Assembly: GCA_009760855.2 (NCBI GenBank)
Contig: WPIO01000010.1
Location: 6,299,501 to 6,363,500, forward strand
Direction of reading: 5' to 3'
Origin: Cristatella mucedo
Lineage: Eukaryota > Bryozoa > Phylactolaemata > Cristatellidae
Length of the DNA: 64,000 bases
A program made the translations under genes and the position numbers. Shown in pieces: positions 53,576 to 64,000 of this stretch. A model generated the notes under the pieces. It had not been told where the DNA came from and searched no databases. It saw only the letters and a list, made by a program, of their open reading frames with translations. The stretch's first letter is position 1, and each line of letters begins with the position of its first letter.

Positions 53576-54217
53576 AGAAAACTGCTCTAAAACCTTAGTA
53601 GTAAGCGATTAATTGCACAACCGTCATGTCCTAAGTACTACTAAACATGATGCAGCGTGGGCTAGTAGATTGCAGGTATAAGTTCTCAGGGCATGTACGA
53701 GAAAGTAAGAGAGTAGGAATGTAAAACCCGACAACAAACGTTTCAAAGTCAATAGCCTTTAAAATATCATGACCGTCTTTGCGAGATGGCACATGCAAAG
53801 GTAAAATAAGGTTCACTCGAGGGCTTAGAGTTTCTGGTCATTCTTTTGAGTGAAGAACAAGGAGGAGGATCAGTAGCCGGTATGAGCCGAAAAAGATCAG
53901 ATACAATGATTTAGAAGAATAAAAAGAGACGAGGATATTCTGCATAAATTGCAGAGAAATGAAAATAATAATTTGATGCGAATTTTTCAAAACAGTCCGC
54001 CGAGTTCTTCCTGACACTCTGATGACGAAAGAGCATCAAGCGACGTACAACCCTGTCCTGTAGTTTCATCGAGTGGATGGCCAGTAATAATGTTTGTTCT
54101 CAGATTGTGAAAGCTTTCGGAAGAGCCGCGTTTGTCGCTCTGAGATTGTGGTGGTTTTTGACAGGTGGTTTTTGACAGTGTTGTGTATTTATCGTGCAGC
54201 CATGAGGAGCCATCTTT
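53576..54217. other. Intergenic, nothing recognised
   Basis: No coding signal. Patches at 53.65-53.85 kb look like very old antisense LINE sequence, but I cannot confirm this. Confidence 0.3.
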
Positions 54218-54810
54218 AATAATAATAATACACTTGATATAGCCCCCTCAGAGAACTCAATCTCTTTCTAGGCACTTTACATTGCTGCAAATGAAGCAAG
54301 ATCGAATGGTTAGTGGTAGCATACTGAATGCACAAAAAGAACAACAAGGTTAGGGGTGACATGCACAGGGTCAGCATGCAAGTATGGTTAGTGGCAGTAT
54401 GCTTAATGTTAGCACGCACAAGCAGATAAAATAAAAATCACAGGGACCCACTAAATGCTGTCATAAACAGATGCATTTTTAGTTTCTTTTTAAATGTGGA
54501 CAAGTCAGGCGATGTCGTGACACAGGTCGTGGATGAGTGCCAGGCTTTGGAAGCATGTGAACTAAAGGCACGGTCTCAAAAGATTTGACGTTCGTACGAG
54601 GTTTAGGTATACGATTTGATTCAGAAAAAGCAGGTGGTACGATGCCTAGCCTGGTGGAGGAGTAGTTGTGATAGGTATGGTGGCTCCAGAGAATGAATGG
54701 ACCAAAAAGTGAGGGACAAAACCTTGAAGTCGATGCGTTTCTCGACTGGGCGTCAGTGCAGGTCAGCGAGAAGTGGTGTGATGAGGCAACTGCAACGCTC
54801 AACATAGAGT
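54218..54810 (-). mobile_element. LINE family 1, 5'-truncated copy
   Basis: The tail is TAATAATAATACACTTGATA, then the stem-loop in reverse. The minus frame has a broken reverse transcriptase C-terminus (GTHPRPVSRHRLTC and so on in shifted frames). Confidence 0.85.
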
Positions 54811-56300
54811 GGTTACCCTGATTTTGACCAATAAATTTGCTTCGATGACTTATAATTATGAGTTATCATCGCAGTGTGCAACTGAGAGTGCGATGTCATT
54901 CATACACACATGCATAGTAAATTGCAAGGTTGGTATATAAAATGTGATACTGTACGTTATCGCCATTTTAAATTTATCTCCGCATAATAAATATTAGTTT
55001 GCGGTATTAGGGCCTGTTAAATGATGTGTTTATGCAAACTATAGAAAACTTTAAACGAGTGCAAAAATCTAAATATTTTTCGACTTATCGCGCTCTGAAG
55101 GCATATATTTAGCCAGTAAGAATCAATCCAAGCCACTGGGTAAAGTGCGTTTACACTATCAACGTTCCACCGCACAGACGCCGACTTTCCGCCTAGTTAG
55201 TGCGTTTCTCTACCGATTCAGGAAATATTATTTGCCGACTTTGTAAATTATTCAATCGTGACAGCGGAAGGCACCGGAAAGAAGGCGTTGGTGGCAAGCG
55301 ACTCGGCGTTTGCTTCACGCCTTTTATTTGTTACCTAAGATGAAATCAATTGGCTATCGTCTGCTTACAGAGACAGCCGATTACACCATAACCAAGTTAC
55401 TCGTAGAACATTCCAGCGTGACGTCCACTTAGTATCCTTGGTTTTGAGGAGTTACAAAGTTAAGGAGATGTATGCCTACCCGTCCCTGTGTCAATTCCAA
55501 AAAACAATAGATGATGAAAAGGGAGGATGGTCAGTTGCAGCATTACAAAAATATCCCGTAAGGCAATTTCAACTAAAGATTAAAATCTGTCGCATTTGGC
55601 TGGCATTTCACGAACAGCCTTCAAAATTGATCTCGGTAAAACTGGGTCATCATCCGATTAATAACCAACATCGGCTAAACGCGGTCGCGACATGAATCGA
55701 CTCTTCCTGATCTTGCTCGTGGGTTCCGAAACACTACTGCCTTCTCGACGGCAATACTAGCTCTCAAAGTTGACGAGAAAATGAGACACATTCATTACTC
55801 ACCGTGTTCCTATATGGCAATTGGTCCTGTGCACAGGCAACTGCGAAGCAAGCGAGACTAGGTGGAGGGGCGGCATGGCTTGTTCGACGCTTGCCGAAAA
55901 AAGGCCGCCGGCTGCCGATGGGTCACAGTTGGCATGACCCTGCACTAATGCCGCCATTGAATTTAGGCAGCAAATGACTTGCTGAGTCGATCTGTGCGAG
56001 GCCTGCTCATGCTGCAGCTCACTCCCTTGCATTTAGCCTCAGTTCAGTCTCGCTGATTCCCCGATAGCCGACACGGCTTCAGGGCGGTCAATTCTACAGA
56101 GCTTCGTTAGGCAGCACTCGAGAAGTGCTCGGTGCCGCCAGGTAAAAACTTACCCTCTATTGCCAGACGTCAGTGAATGCTAGATGACCAGAAACGCAGC
56201 GGGTACGAAGCCCTAGATCGCTGAATTCGGTATTCGGTCTTGGGACAGATATTGTTCGTGTTCAGGAGAGCTACGAGAGAGCTGTCACATGTCCAAGGGC
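54811..56300. other. Intergenic, mostly unrecognised
   Basis: Near 55,315-55,370 ACCTAAGATGAAATCAATTG resembles the LINE family 2 3' region and may be an old copy. The plus frame 55,438-55,695 is open for 85 codons but has no splice or family support. Confidence 0.3.
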
Positions 56301-56339
56301 GGTTCTAGAGAGCTGTGACGCACGAGGAGAATGAGGACA

Positions 56340-57510
56340 CCAGTACGTTCAGGCAAACATTAGCGTCGGCCAAGCTCTGTAATTCGTTTGTGAGAGCTCA
56401 CGCTTCATTTCTAAAGAGCTGTCGCGTGTGCAGGAGCGCTGCTCAAAAGCGGTCACGCACGAGCAGAATCTGGACACCAGCAAGTTCAGGCGAACATTGA
56501 TGTCGGCTTAGCTCTGCATTTCATCTGCGAATTCACGCGGCTTGCGCGTAGAGCTCAGCATGCGTCCTGAAAGGTCGTGCAGGAGCCAGACATACCGGTG
56601 GTGCAGCCACCTGCTCGGGGCAATGGCTGTTGCCCAGTTGATGGAAGCCTCCATTAGCAGTGACTTGGTTGTGACCGTACTCCCAATTGTGGCTGCTCCT
56701 AATGGTGGCTGCAAGCCAGCGATAAGCAGCTAGGCATGGCCGTCAATGGGCGGCAAAGGCCCGGGGAGTGAGGTCGAGGACGCCGGGCGAACAGTCGCGT
56801 ACAGGCCCACTGCGTGGCGTCTGTTTGAATGAGCTTTTTTGAGCCTGCTTCATGGAAGCCCCCATAAGCAGTGACTTGGTTGCGACCGTATTCCCATTTG
56901 TGGCTGCTCCTAATGGTGGCTGCAAGCATATGGTGGCTCCTTCTAATAATGGAATAATGGCTAATAATAATAATGGCCTAATAATGGCTCCTCCTAATGG
57001 TGGTTGCAATTAGCAGCTAGGCGTGGCCGTCCAACAGCTAGATGCAGCAGCCAGAACGTGCGGGAGATGATGTTATATACGGGCGGACATTATTGAGTAG
57101 CAACGAGGTGATTTGCCATGGCGGGAAGGGGCAAATCGAAGGTGCGACTCGTTCACGCTGAGTCCAGAGGTATCCACGAGCAGCGAGGAGTGCTGGACAG
57201 CATGACAGCAGCTGTATAGGACAATTTTTGAAATGCAAAGGAGTGGCCCGAAGGAATAGCCCACAGGGATTGGTCTGACTAAGGACCGAGACATCGACAG
57301 GGCCGCCGCGGCGGCGGAGGCCTTGTGGCTATTTTGAGATTATGACCCTATCGTCGGATAATGGGCTGTTTCGATTTGTGCCAGTAGTCTATAAGTAATG
57401 GGCAGCAAAGGCCGGGGAGTGAGGTCGAGAACGCCGAGCGAGCAGTCGCGTACAGGCCCGTTGCGGCATCCGTGTGAATAAGCATCTTTGAGCCCGCTTC
57501 GGTGTCTCTT
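56340..57510. repeat. Local cluster of duplicated segments
   Basis: Three pairs are visible. 56,638-56,715 matches 56,850-56,930 (shared GCAGTGACTTGGTTG and GTGGCTGCTCCTAATGGTGG). 56,753-56,852 matches 57,402-57,500 (shared GGGGAGTGAGGTCGAG and CAGTCGCGTACAGGCCC). 56,345-56,420 loosely matches 56,475-56,555. The same blocks recur in the same direction, so they arose by local duplication. Confidence 0.75.
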
Positions 57511-57673
57511 ATGGTATCGCGTACCTGCCGCTTAGAGAACGTCAAACGACAGGCTCGTTGGCAAAAAAAGCCGGCGGCCGAGCACGTGACATGCGCCTGC
57601 GGCCATGAGCTCCGACGCGAGAGCAATTGACGGGCTTGAAGTTGAACCCCAAGTTTCCGGGCATGCTTCCACC

Positions 57674-57701
57674 GCGAGCCGTCGCCGCGGCGACGGCTCG
57701 C
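57674..57701. repeat. 28-bp perfect GC palindrome
   Basis: GCGAGCCGTCGCCG is followed with no spacer by its exact reverse complement. The base content is GC-rich in an otherwise mixed region. Confidence 0.9.
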
Positions 57702-57889
57702 CGCGTGCGACGATGGCGACCGTCCACTGAAGTTTGCTCACAAAGCTTTTAGTAATATTTAGTTATTTCATTACTATTTAGTATTTTGTTAGTACTATTG
57801 GAATTATTATGGGGTACATTTATTATGTTTTACTATATATCGCATGTATGTTTTCATATAATTAATTAATTAAATAATTAATTTCGCGG

Positions 57890-58480
57890 TTTTGGCGCTT
57901 ACTCTTACGTCACTTCATTCTTTGGCTGCAGAATATCTCTCAGATCTACTTCCCCACCAGGCCAAGCATCGTATCACCTACTTTTCGGAATCCAACGTTT
58001 TATCCATACCTCTTAAAAACCTCAACTCCTGTAGAGACCGTGCATTTTGCTTGTATGCTCCCAAAGCCTGGAACTTGAACTTCCGACTTGGAATTGGAAC
58101 TGGAACTGGAACTCCCGACTTGCGTCACAACATTCCCTGACTTGACCACATTTAAAAAGAACTTAAACAACCTATTTAGGCCAGGATTTAGTGGGTCCCT
58201 GTGATTCGTCCTCTATGTGCTTATGGGTGCTGACACTGTGCATGCTGCCAATAAACACATTTGCATGCTGACCCTATGCATGTCATCCGTAACCATGTTA
58301 TTCATGCTGTTTATCAAGCGTGATATTACTCACGATTCAATCGCGTTTCCCTTTGCAGCAAATGTAAAGCGCCTAGAAAGAGATGTTCTTTTTGATTGAG
58401 ATTTGATTTGATTTGATTTTTGATTTTGATCTTTTTGATTGAATTCTCTGAGGGCACTTTATCAAGTATTATTAATAATA
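57890..58480 (+). mobile_element. LINE family 1, 5'-truncated copy with internal repeat expansions
   Basis: The frame reads AAEYLSDLLPHQAKHRITYF and APKAWNL, then a short (GGAACT)n expansion at about 58,087-58,112 breaks the NSLP region. In the 3' stem-loop, between the AAAGCGCC arm and the distal arm, a TTGAT/TTTGAT-type expansion (58,388-58,442) is inserted. The tail is ATTATTAATAATATT. Confidence 0.88.
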
Positions 58481-58829
58481 TTACTGCAAGTACATACGAT
58501 ATGAACACCACGTATTACTGCGTATTATGCAATAAAATATTGTATTACATTAGATATTATATTATAATATAACTTATTACATTGCAATATTTTATACTCT
58601 GGTATATGATATTATCTTAAAACAATAGTTAGATTAAACCATATCGTAGCATTATATAAGTATGACGTAGCATATAACTTCTTGGGAATATTCTACTATA
58701 TTACTAAATTAGAATAGATATATCGAATAATTACGTTAGAACAACGCGCTTAGCACGAGGCCAAACGCTGCTTGGCACGAGCGCGCCTGGGCAGACATGC
58801 TTGAGTGGCTGACGTTTCGTTTCATTGTG
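58481..58829. other. AT-rich spacer
   Basis: About 260 bp of TATTATA-type sequence followed by ordinary sequence. No feature. Confidence 0.5.
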
Positions 58830-58930
58830 GCGCCCTGGTTGGCCCAGGGGTTAAGGTGCTCGTCTTAAACGATCGAAGTCAGCGTAAATGTATTAGAAGA
58901 TGGAGGTCGTGGGCTCAAGCTCCGTTGCAT
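58830..58930 (+). mobile_element. SINE family B head, split
   Basis: TGGCCCAGGGGTTAAGGTGC and GGTCGTGGGCTCAAGCTCCG match the family B A and B regions but lie further apart, with about 35 extra bp between them. Confidence 0.6.
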
Positions 58931-59382
58931 GCGTGAAGCGCGAAATGCGGCTTTGGGCAGCGCGTGCATGCGCCCTCCACGTCTGGGCGTCGCGATAGGC
59001 GAGTCCGGCAGCCAGGTAGGCAGGCAGGCAGACCCGCAGCGTCGCCCCGCCCCCTAACGCTTGCTGCCGCCCGACGGAGAAGCGCCAGGGGGAAAGCGCT
59101 TCACAAGGGCGCGCGAGCTCTGCCGTCACATATGTTAGCGCAAAAGTGAGTCGAGCTTTACTTTTCGCTCAAAGGAGCAGCTGCGAGCGAGCGTTCTTTC
59201 TCTCGGCGCACTATATCGGCACCCAGCTCGCCCGTCTGTTTGCTCGCTCCGATCGCTCTAGCCGCGTTGCATCACTGCCCGCTGCACGTAGAGCGTCTGG
59301 CAGGATTGGTTGTGAGCCAACAGTCACGCAGGTCCGATCGAGTACATTTTTTGTAAACTCTTTACAGATCAAGCAAGCACTT

Positions 59383-59526
59383 GAGTGAGAGAGAGAGAAG
59401 GAGAGAGGGAGAGATAGCCACTAACTCTCTCTTTCTCTTTATCTTCTCTCTCTCTCTCTTTCTCTGCTTCTCCCACTCTCTTTCTCCCTCTCTCCCTCTC
59501 TCTCTCTCTCTCTCTCACTCTCTCCA

Positions 59527-59619
<93 letters not shown>

Positions 59620-59630
59620 CATCTTTCTCT
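59383..59630. repeat. (TC)n-rich microsatellite
   Basis: A short AG stretch and then about 200 bp of mostly TC units with TTTC and CCTC variants, ending about 40 bp before the Tigger left end. Confidence 0.97.
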
Positions 59631-59960
59631 CTGCTGTTGGTCCCAGCATCACAGCACGCAGTTGTCGTGACAGTCAACCTCGGTTATAAGCAGTTCGCTA
59701 ATAAGCAAATCTCAGATATACTCAAACCAATGGCCATGTCCCGATTTCTTGTCCCATCTTTAACACACGGAGAGCCTCCGCTATAAGCAACTCTATTATA
59801 AGCAAAGCTCGCTCACAAGCGAGCCATTTTCTGTTCTCGTAACCATTTCCCCAACACTTACAAGAAACTCATAACACAATTAATCTATTTCGTCTGCCCA
59901 AAGTGCATGTCATCGTAAAATGATATCAGCAAGTGTGGTTTTGTGGTTCATGTAATCATG

Positions 59961-59968
59961 GTTTAGAT
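59961..59968. repeat. hAT target-site duplication, left
   Basis: GTTTAGAT, identical to 62,698-62,705. Confidence 0.95.
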
Positions 59969-59981
59969 CAGGGGTGTCCAA
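59969..59981 (+). repeat. hAT left terminal inverted repeat
   Basis: CAGGGGTGTCCAA. Confidence 0.95.
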
Positions 59982-60478
59982 CACGTGGCCCGCGGGCCAC
60001 AACCCGGCCCGCCGAGGTCTTCTATGCGGCCCGCAACGTTATCCCAAAAATATTTGTCACTCCATGTTTTTCGTTAATTTTTAATCATTACAAACGGCGA
60101 TATAAGGCGCTGTGATGTACTTCACGCGCGCGTGAAGCGTGAAGGTGTCCGAATGGCTATTTTCGCGTGAAGGTAAAAAATCGATTTATTTTGCTAGCCT
60201 TCATGTGAACATTTTGGCGTGAAGAGGTAATATATTTTTGCTACAGCGGCGCTGTTACTATCACATTTATAACGCTTCCGCAAGCGGAATTAACTGTTTC
60301 ACACTGTGGATAGAAAAAAGAGCCGTTTCTCAGCTGCTGCTGCACGAACTGGAATCAGTTGGGTAGGTTTTTCAAAAAACGCGTATTGCTCAACTTACTT
60401 ACTAATACTAAGATATTGCTGTGATAAAATATAAATTAATCAATTCGTAACTGATCTGTTTTTTTATTTCACAGAAAA

Positions 60479-62292
60479 ATGGCTGCGAATGTGAGTACTA
60501 GCAAACAACAAAAAATTGACGCAGAAGGAAGACTTTTCAAAGCATTTGGACTGTAGACTATTTCGTAATGGAACGCTTCGGTAGGATAATGTGCCTAATA
60601 TGCCAAGAAACAATTGTCGTTGCAAAGGAGTACAATGTTAGGCGACATTTTTCAACAAAGCATGGCAAAAGGTACAACAGCCTGACTGATCAACTTCGAA
60701 TTGATCGCGTGAACTCGTTGAAACAGAGCGTCATCGGACAGCAGTCATTGTTTACAGCAGTCAGCAACAAGTCTGAGGCTTCAACCAAAGTAAGTTTTTT
60801 AATAGCTGAAGCTATAGCTAAGCGGGGGAAAGCATTTTCCGATGGTGAATTTGTTACGGAATGCCTCAGGCTGTTTACTGGTGCGGTCTGTCCAGAAAAG
60901 AAGTCAGAAGTAGAGAAAGTCAGTCTTTCTCATCAAATGGTTGCGAGAAGAGTTGACGAGCTTGCATCCAACATAGGAGAAAGTCTCACTAAAAGACTTG
61001 CTGAATGCGAATTTTATTCACTTGCGCTCGACGAAAGCACGGACAATAGCGATACGGCTCAACTGTCGGTGTTTGTACGCGGAGTAACAGGAAAGTTTGT
61101 CATTATCGAAGAACTGTTGGATGTGTTATGTTAAATATATTAAATGAAAGGCACTACAACGGGGAGGGATATTTTGGATCAGGTCAAGAGGGTCCTCACA
61201 AAATTTAATCTTCCTGAAACCGAATTGATTGGTTTAACCACAGACGGAGCCCCTTCAATGACAGGTAGACACAATGGATTTGTATCTTTAATGGTAAAAT
61301 TAGTACCTCACAAAATTGTCAGTCATCACTGCATCATCCACCAAGAACAGCTATGTGCAAAGGTCTTGAGCATGCAACATGTAATGGACAATGTAGTTTC
61401 AACAGTCAATGTGGTAAGGTCTCGTTCGCTAAACCACAGACAATTTCAGGCTTTCCTTGAAGAGTTGGGATCAGATCATTGTGATGTTATTTATTTCTGC
61501 CAAGTCCGTTGGCTAAGTAGGGCAAACACGTTAGCCAGGTTTTGGTCACTTCGGGACGAAATAAAAACATTTATGACAGAAAAGGGAAAAGATGTTGGCT
61601 TCCTCGATGACCAGCAGTGGTTGAATGAATTGGCTTTTTTGGTGGACATGACCAAACATCTTGCAGATCTTAATGTCAAACTCCTAGGTAAGGATCAACT
61701 GGTCCATAAAATGTATGAGTGTGTTGTCGCGTTTGTGAAAAGCTGAAACTTTTCCGGAAACACTTAGATCAGAAGAAATTGTTACATTTCACAACACTTG
61801 CAACAAGATTGCCTGAAACGCTGGCTCATATGAAGTACTCCACTCTTGTTAGCAAACTTGTTGATGAATTCAATGAGAGGTTTCAGGATTTCCAACAACA
61901 TGCGGATGACATGAACATGATTAGTAATCCATTTAATATCGATCCCTCTGATGCACCAGATGAATTTCAATTCGAACTAATCGACATTCATAATGACAGC
62001 AAGCAATTTAAAAACTGTTTACGATCAGCATGACCTTGTTACCTTTTACAAGCAGTATGTTTCATCAGAGTCTTTTCCTAACCTAGCCAAACATGCTCGC
62101 AGGTATGTTGCACTTTTTGGCAGCACATATTGCTGTGAACAGCTTTTTTCCAGACTGAAAAATGTGAAAACAAAGACTCGATCCGTTCTCACAGATGAAC
62201 ATTTATCAGGAATCCTTAGAATTGCAACATCCACTGTTGCAGCAGATGTCGACTTTTTATGCAAACAGAAACAATGCCAAATATCTCATTGA
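60479..62292 (+). pseudogene. hAT transposase (BED finger, RNase H-like core, C-terminal dimer domain)
   Basis: The frame from 60,568 has a BED-type zinc finger (CLICQETIVVAKEYNVRRHF with a following STKH). It continues with EFYSLALDESTDNSD (first catalytic Asp), LTTDGAPSMTGRHNG (second Asp), SHHCIIHQEQLC and the C-terminal STYCCEQLFSRLKNVKTKTR with TDEHLSGILRIA. It resembles the transposase-derived part of vertebrate GTF2IRD2 (recalled). The breaks are a frameshift near 60,515-60,540 after a possible start at 60,479, two in-frame TAA codons at 61,132-61,143, a one-base loss near 61,736, and a shift near 61,998-62,010. All catalytic motifs remain, so the copy is young but inactive. A TTTATTTCACAG just before 60,475 could be an acceptor of a 5' UTR intron. 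Confidence 0.92.
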
Positions 62293-62684
62293 TGCCTACA
62301 GTGCAGAAGACATTGAATACCCGTGGCATTTAATTAATCCGAAGACATTAACATTATGTAAGTCCTCGTCATGTAATTTTGTAAGTTTTATAAGTTTCTG
62401 TCTTCATGTTATTAAAATAAAAATCCAAAAGTAAAAGATTGGCCATGATATCTATCGAATTATTAAGTTATTTTTCAGGACACATGATAACATTTTTATT
62501 ATTTATTATTTTTAATTATAATTATGCTAAACAATACTATTGTATTGCGGTTTATTTATTAAGTATAATAGTAATAGTCATACTAAATTACGATCTTATT
62601 TTCTGATGCGGTCAACTAAGCCAATTTACATGTGGCCCCCGGACCTTTTAAATTTTTGAAATTTGGCCCCCCAACGCAAAAATA

Positions 62685-62697
62685 TTGGACACGCCTG
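62685..62697 (-). repeat. hAT right terminal inverted repeat
   Basis: On the plus strand TTGGACACGCCTG. Confidence 0.95.
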
Positions 62698-62705
62698 GTT
62701 TAGAT
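62698..62705. repeat. hAT target-site duplication, right
   Basis: GTTTAGAT, identical to the left copy. Confidence 0.95.
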
Positions 62706-63167
62706 ATATTTTTTACTTACGTTAGTGTCTTGCTAATGTGTTTGCGGTGGTGACATAACGTGTCTCGACTGTTCGAGACGCGTGAATGGTTAGTACGCAC
62801 ATAAGAAGAGGAAATGCCGCAGACATGGTTGCTCGCAGTAATAGAAGCGGACCTATGCGGCCCCACAAGACGGCGGTGGTATTGCGACAAGTCAATAAGA
62901 AGGGTTTTTCAATAATATACATTACATGTGTTCTTCAGTTTTCCGCTGACAAAAATGCTCTAAATCTAGTATCTTCATTAGTTTTTCTTATTTTTCCAAT
63001 CCTTTGATCGATAAAGGAAAACTCGGAAAAGGATTCCTGGCTCAAGCACGAACTGATCGGAAAGTTTGCGACATACAGTTTACATAAATTGGAGATTTCG
63101 AAATAATTTAATCAGTATTAAAAATCTTTTCTTTGTTAAATTAAAATTGTAAAAATAAATATCCGTC
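62706..63167 (+). other. Tigger 5' region after the hAT insertion
   Basis: 462 bp between the hAT and the transposase frame. It ends in TTGCATTTTCAG, a good acceptor, so an upstream exon or 5' UTR intron is possible. The open frame 62,786-63,007 is not clearly coding. Confidence 0.5.
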
Positions 63168-64000
63168 TTGCATTTTCAGAATCGTGGCGAAAAACGGAAG
63201 GCTATGACTGTGGAAGAACAACTTGATATTTTGGATGCGTTAAAGACAAACAAGGCGAACGACGTTGCGGTTCAGTTCAATCGTGATCCGTCGATAATTT
63301 CTAAAGTCAAAAGGAACGAAGACACAATGCGAGGGAAAGCGCCGGAAAACGGGAATTTGAATCGAAAAAGGCAGCGCAATTCGAATTTCGAGGAAGTTGA
63401 CGAAGCGTTATTTGCATGGTTTCAATCAATACGAGTTAAGAATGCTCCGATTAATGGACCGTCAATGATGGAAAAAGCTCGTCAATCGGAGAATACGCCG
63501 CTCGCATGCGACGAACCGTGGGACGCTTGGCGCGATCGATTCAAGAAGACACATGAAATCGAATTCAAGCCCATCCATGGCGAACAAGCTGCGGCGGACG
63601 AAGATTATGCCGAAAAATGGATCGAAGAAGTATTCCATTGCTTAATCAATGTAATCAAGCCGAATAATATTTTAAATGCGGGTGAATGAGGATTGTTTTA
63701 CGAGGCACAGCCGAATCGCTCATTAGCTGCGACGGACGACAATCCGATTGGGGGCAAAGTTCAAAAGAATCGTCTAACCATCTTATTTCTCTTCTTTAGC
63801 ACCGGAAGTGAGAACACGGTCTCCAACATTGGAAAATTTGAGAAGCCCAGGTGCTTTCGCGAGGTCAGACCGCCGCTGCCTTATTAGGCCAATCATAAAT
63901 TGTGAATGGCCGGCAAAATCTGGATAGGTGTTTTGCTGAAATTTGATCGGGAAGTGGGAAAACAAAAAATTATCATGTTCACAAATTTGTGATTTATTCA
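63168..64000 (+). pseudogene. Tigger/CENP-B-like transposase, N-terminal part, inactive
   Basis: GEKRKAMTVEEQLDILDALK is the first helix-turn-helix of CENP-B/Tigger. The second DNA-binding domain runs to FKKTHEIEFKPIHGEQAAAD. The DDE core should open with Asn-Ala-Asp-Glu-Thr-Gly. Here it reads NAGE, stop (TGA 63,687-63,689), GLFYEAQPNRSL, so the first catalytic Asp is Gly and Thr has become a stop. The frame continues with KFEKPRCFREVR and then PLPY, stop at 63,885-63,887, and LLKFDREVGKQ to the window edge. The later catalytic residues lie outside. Confidence 0.9.

Larger units (their letters stand above)
59969..62697 (+). mobile_element. hAT (Charlie-like) DNA transposon, 2,729 bp, complete ends
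   Basis: The 13-bp terminal inverted repeats are CAGGGGTGTCCAA and, at the right end read on the other strand, CAGGCGTGTCCAA (12 of 13 match). A perfect 8-bp target duplication, GTTTAGAT, flanks it. Subterminal GTGGCCCGCGGGCCAC at the left and ATGTGGCCCCCGG at the right are also typical. Inside is one transposase pseudogene. The 8-bp duplication and end sequence are diagnostic for hAT. Confidence 0.96.
59671..64000 (+). mobile_element. Tigger/pogo-type DNA transposon, split by a hAT insertion, runs off the right edge
   Basis: The left terminal repeat CAGTCAACCTCGGTTATAAG is typical of Tigger/pogo elements, and subterminal ATAAGCAA motifs repeat after it. The two bases before it are GA, not the TA expected for this superfamily, so the left target site may have mutated. 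59,969-62,697 is a later hAT insertion. The transposase region begins at about 63,168 and the right end is outside the window. Confidence 0.82.

Overview
This window is nuclear DNA from an animal, most likely an aquatic invertebrate. The evidence is spliced genes with ordinary GT-AG introns, dense CR1/L2-like LINE fragments with ATT-repeat tails, tRNA-derived SINEs, hAT, Tigger/pogo and Tc1 DNA transposons, and long dinucleotide repeats. I see no bacterial gene organisation, no CRISPR array and no rRNA. I cannot name the species or phylum.

Three host genes can be supported, all on the minus strand. (1) 1,038-20,538 holds what looks like a complete INCENP gene (inner centromere protein, the scaffold of the Aurora B chromosomal passenger complex). 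I reconstructed 17 coding exons from splice sites and codon phase. Every phase matches, and the exons sum to 3,144 nt (1,047 residues). The N-terminal complex-binding segment, the MPKTP site, the SFIKR motif, a long charged helix and the C-terminal IN-box with its TSS motif all appear in the family's order. (2) 44.6-50.1 kb and (3) 32.7-41.5 kb hold two related two-exon genes of the dispanin/CD225 family of small membrane proteins. Each has a proline-rich first exon and a second exon with the CD225 double-hydrophobic domain. Both are followed by a related tyrosine-rich stretch that is cut off by stop codons at different places. The 32.7-41.5 kb copy also carries a TAG near its likely original start, so it may be decaying.

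The rest is mostly mobile DNA. LINE family 1 (3' stem-loop plus ATT tail) has at least a dozen 5'-truncated copies, twice in head-to-head pairs (24.3-25.2 kb and 50.9-52.9 kb). LINE family 2 has an ACATT-type tail. SINE family A (about eleven copies) and SINE family B (whose tail copies the LINE family 1 3' end) are scattered throughout. A Tc1/mariner relic lies in an INCENP intron. From 59.67 kb to the right edge is a Tigger/pogo element split by a 2,729-bp hAT element with matching inverted repeats and a perfect 8-bp target duplication. At 31.6-32.6 kb is a GC-rich, decayed but coding-like unit that I cannot identify, flanked by 54-bp direct repeats.

The host genes do not form an operon or pathway together. 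INCENP acts in mitosis and the dispanins act at membranes. I see no clear new multi-gene system. The most unusual items are the paired dispanin genes with interrupted Tyr-rich tails, the palindrome just upstream of one dispanin start, the unidentified unit at 31.6-32.6 kb, and the nested transposons.
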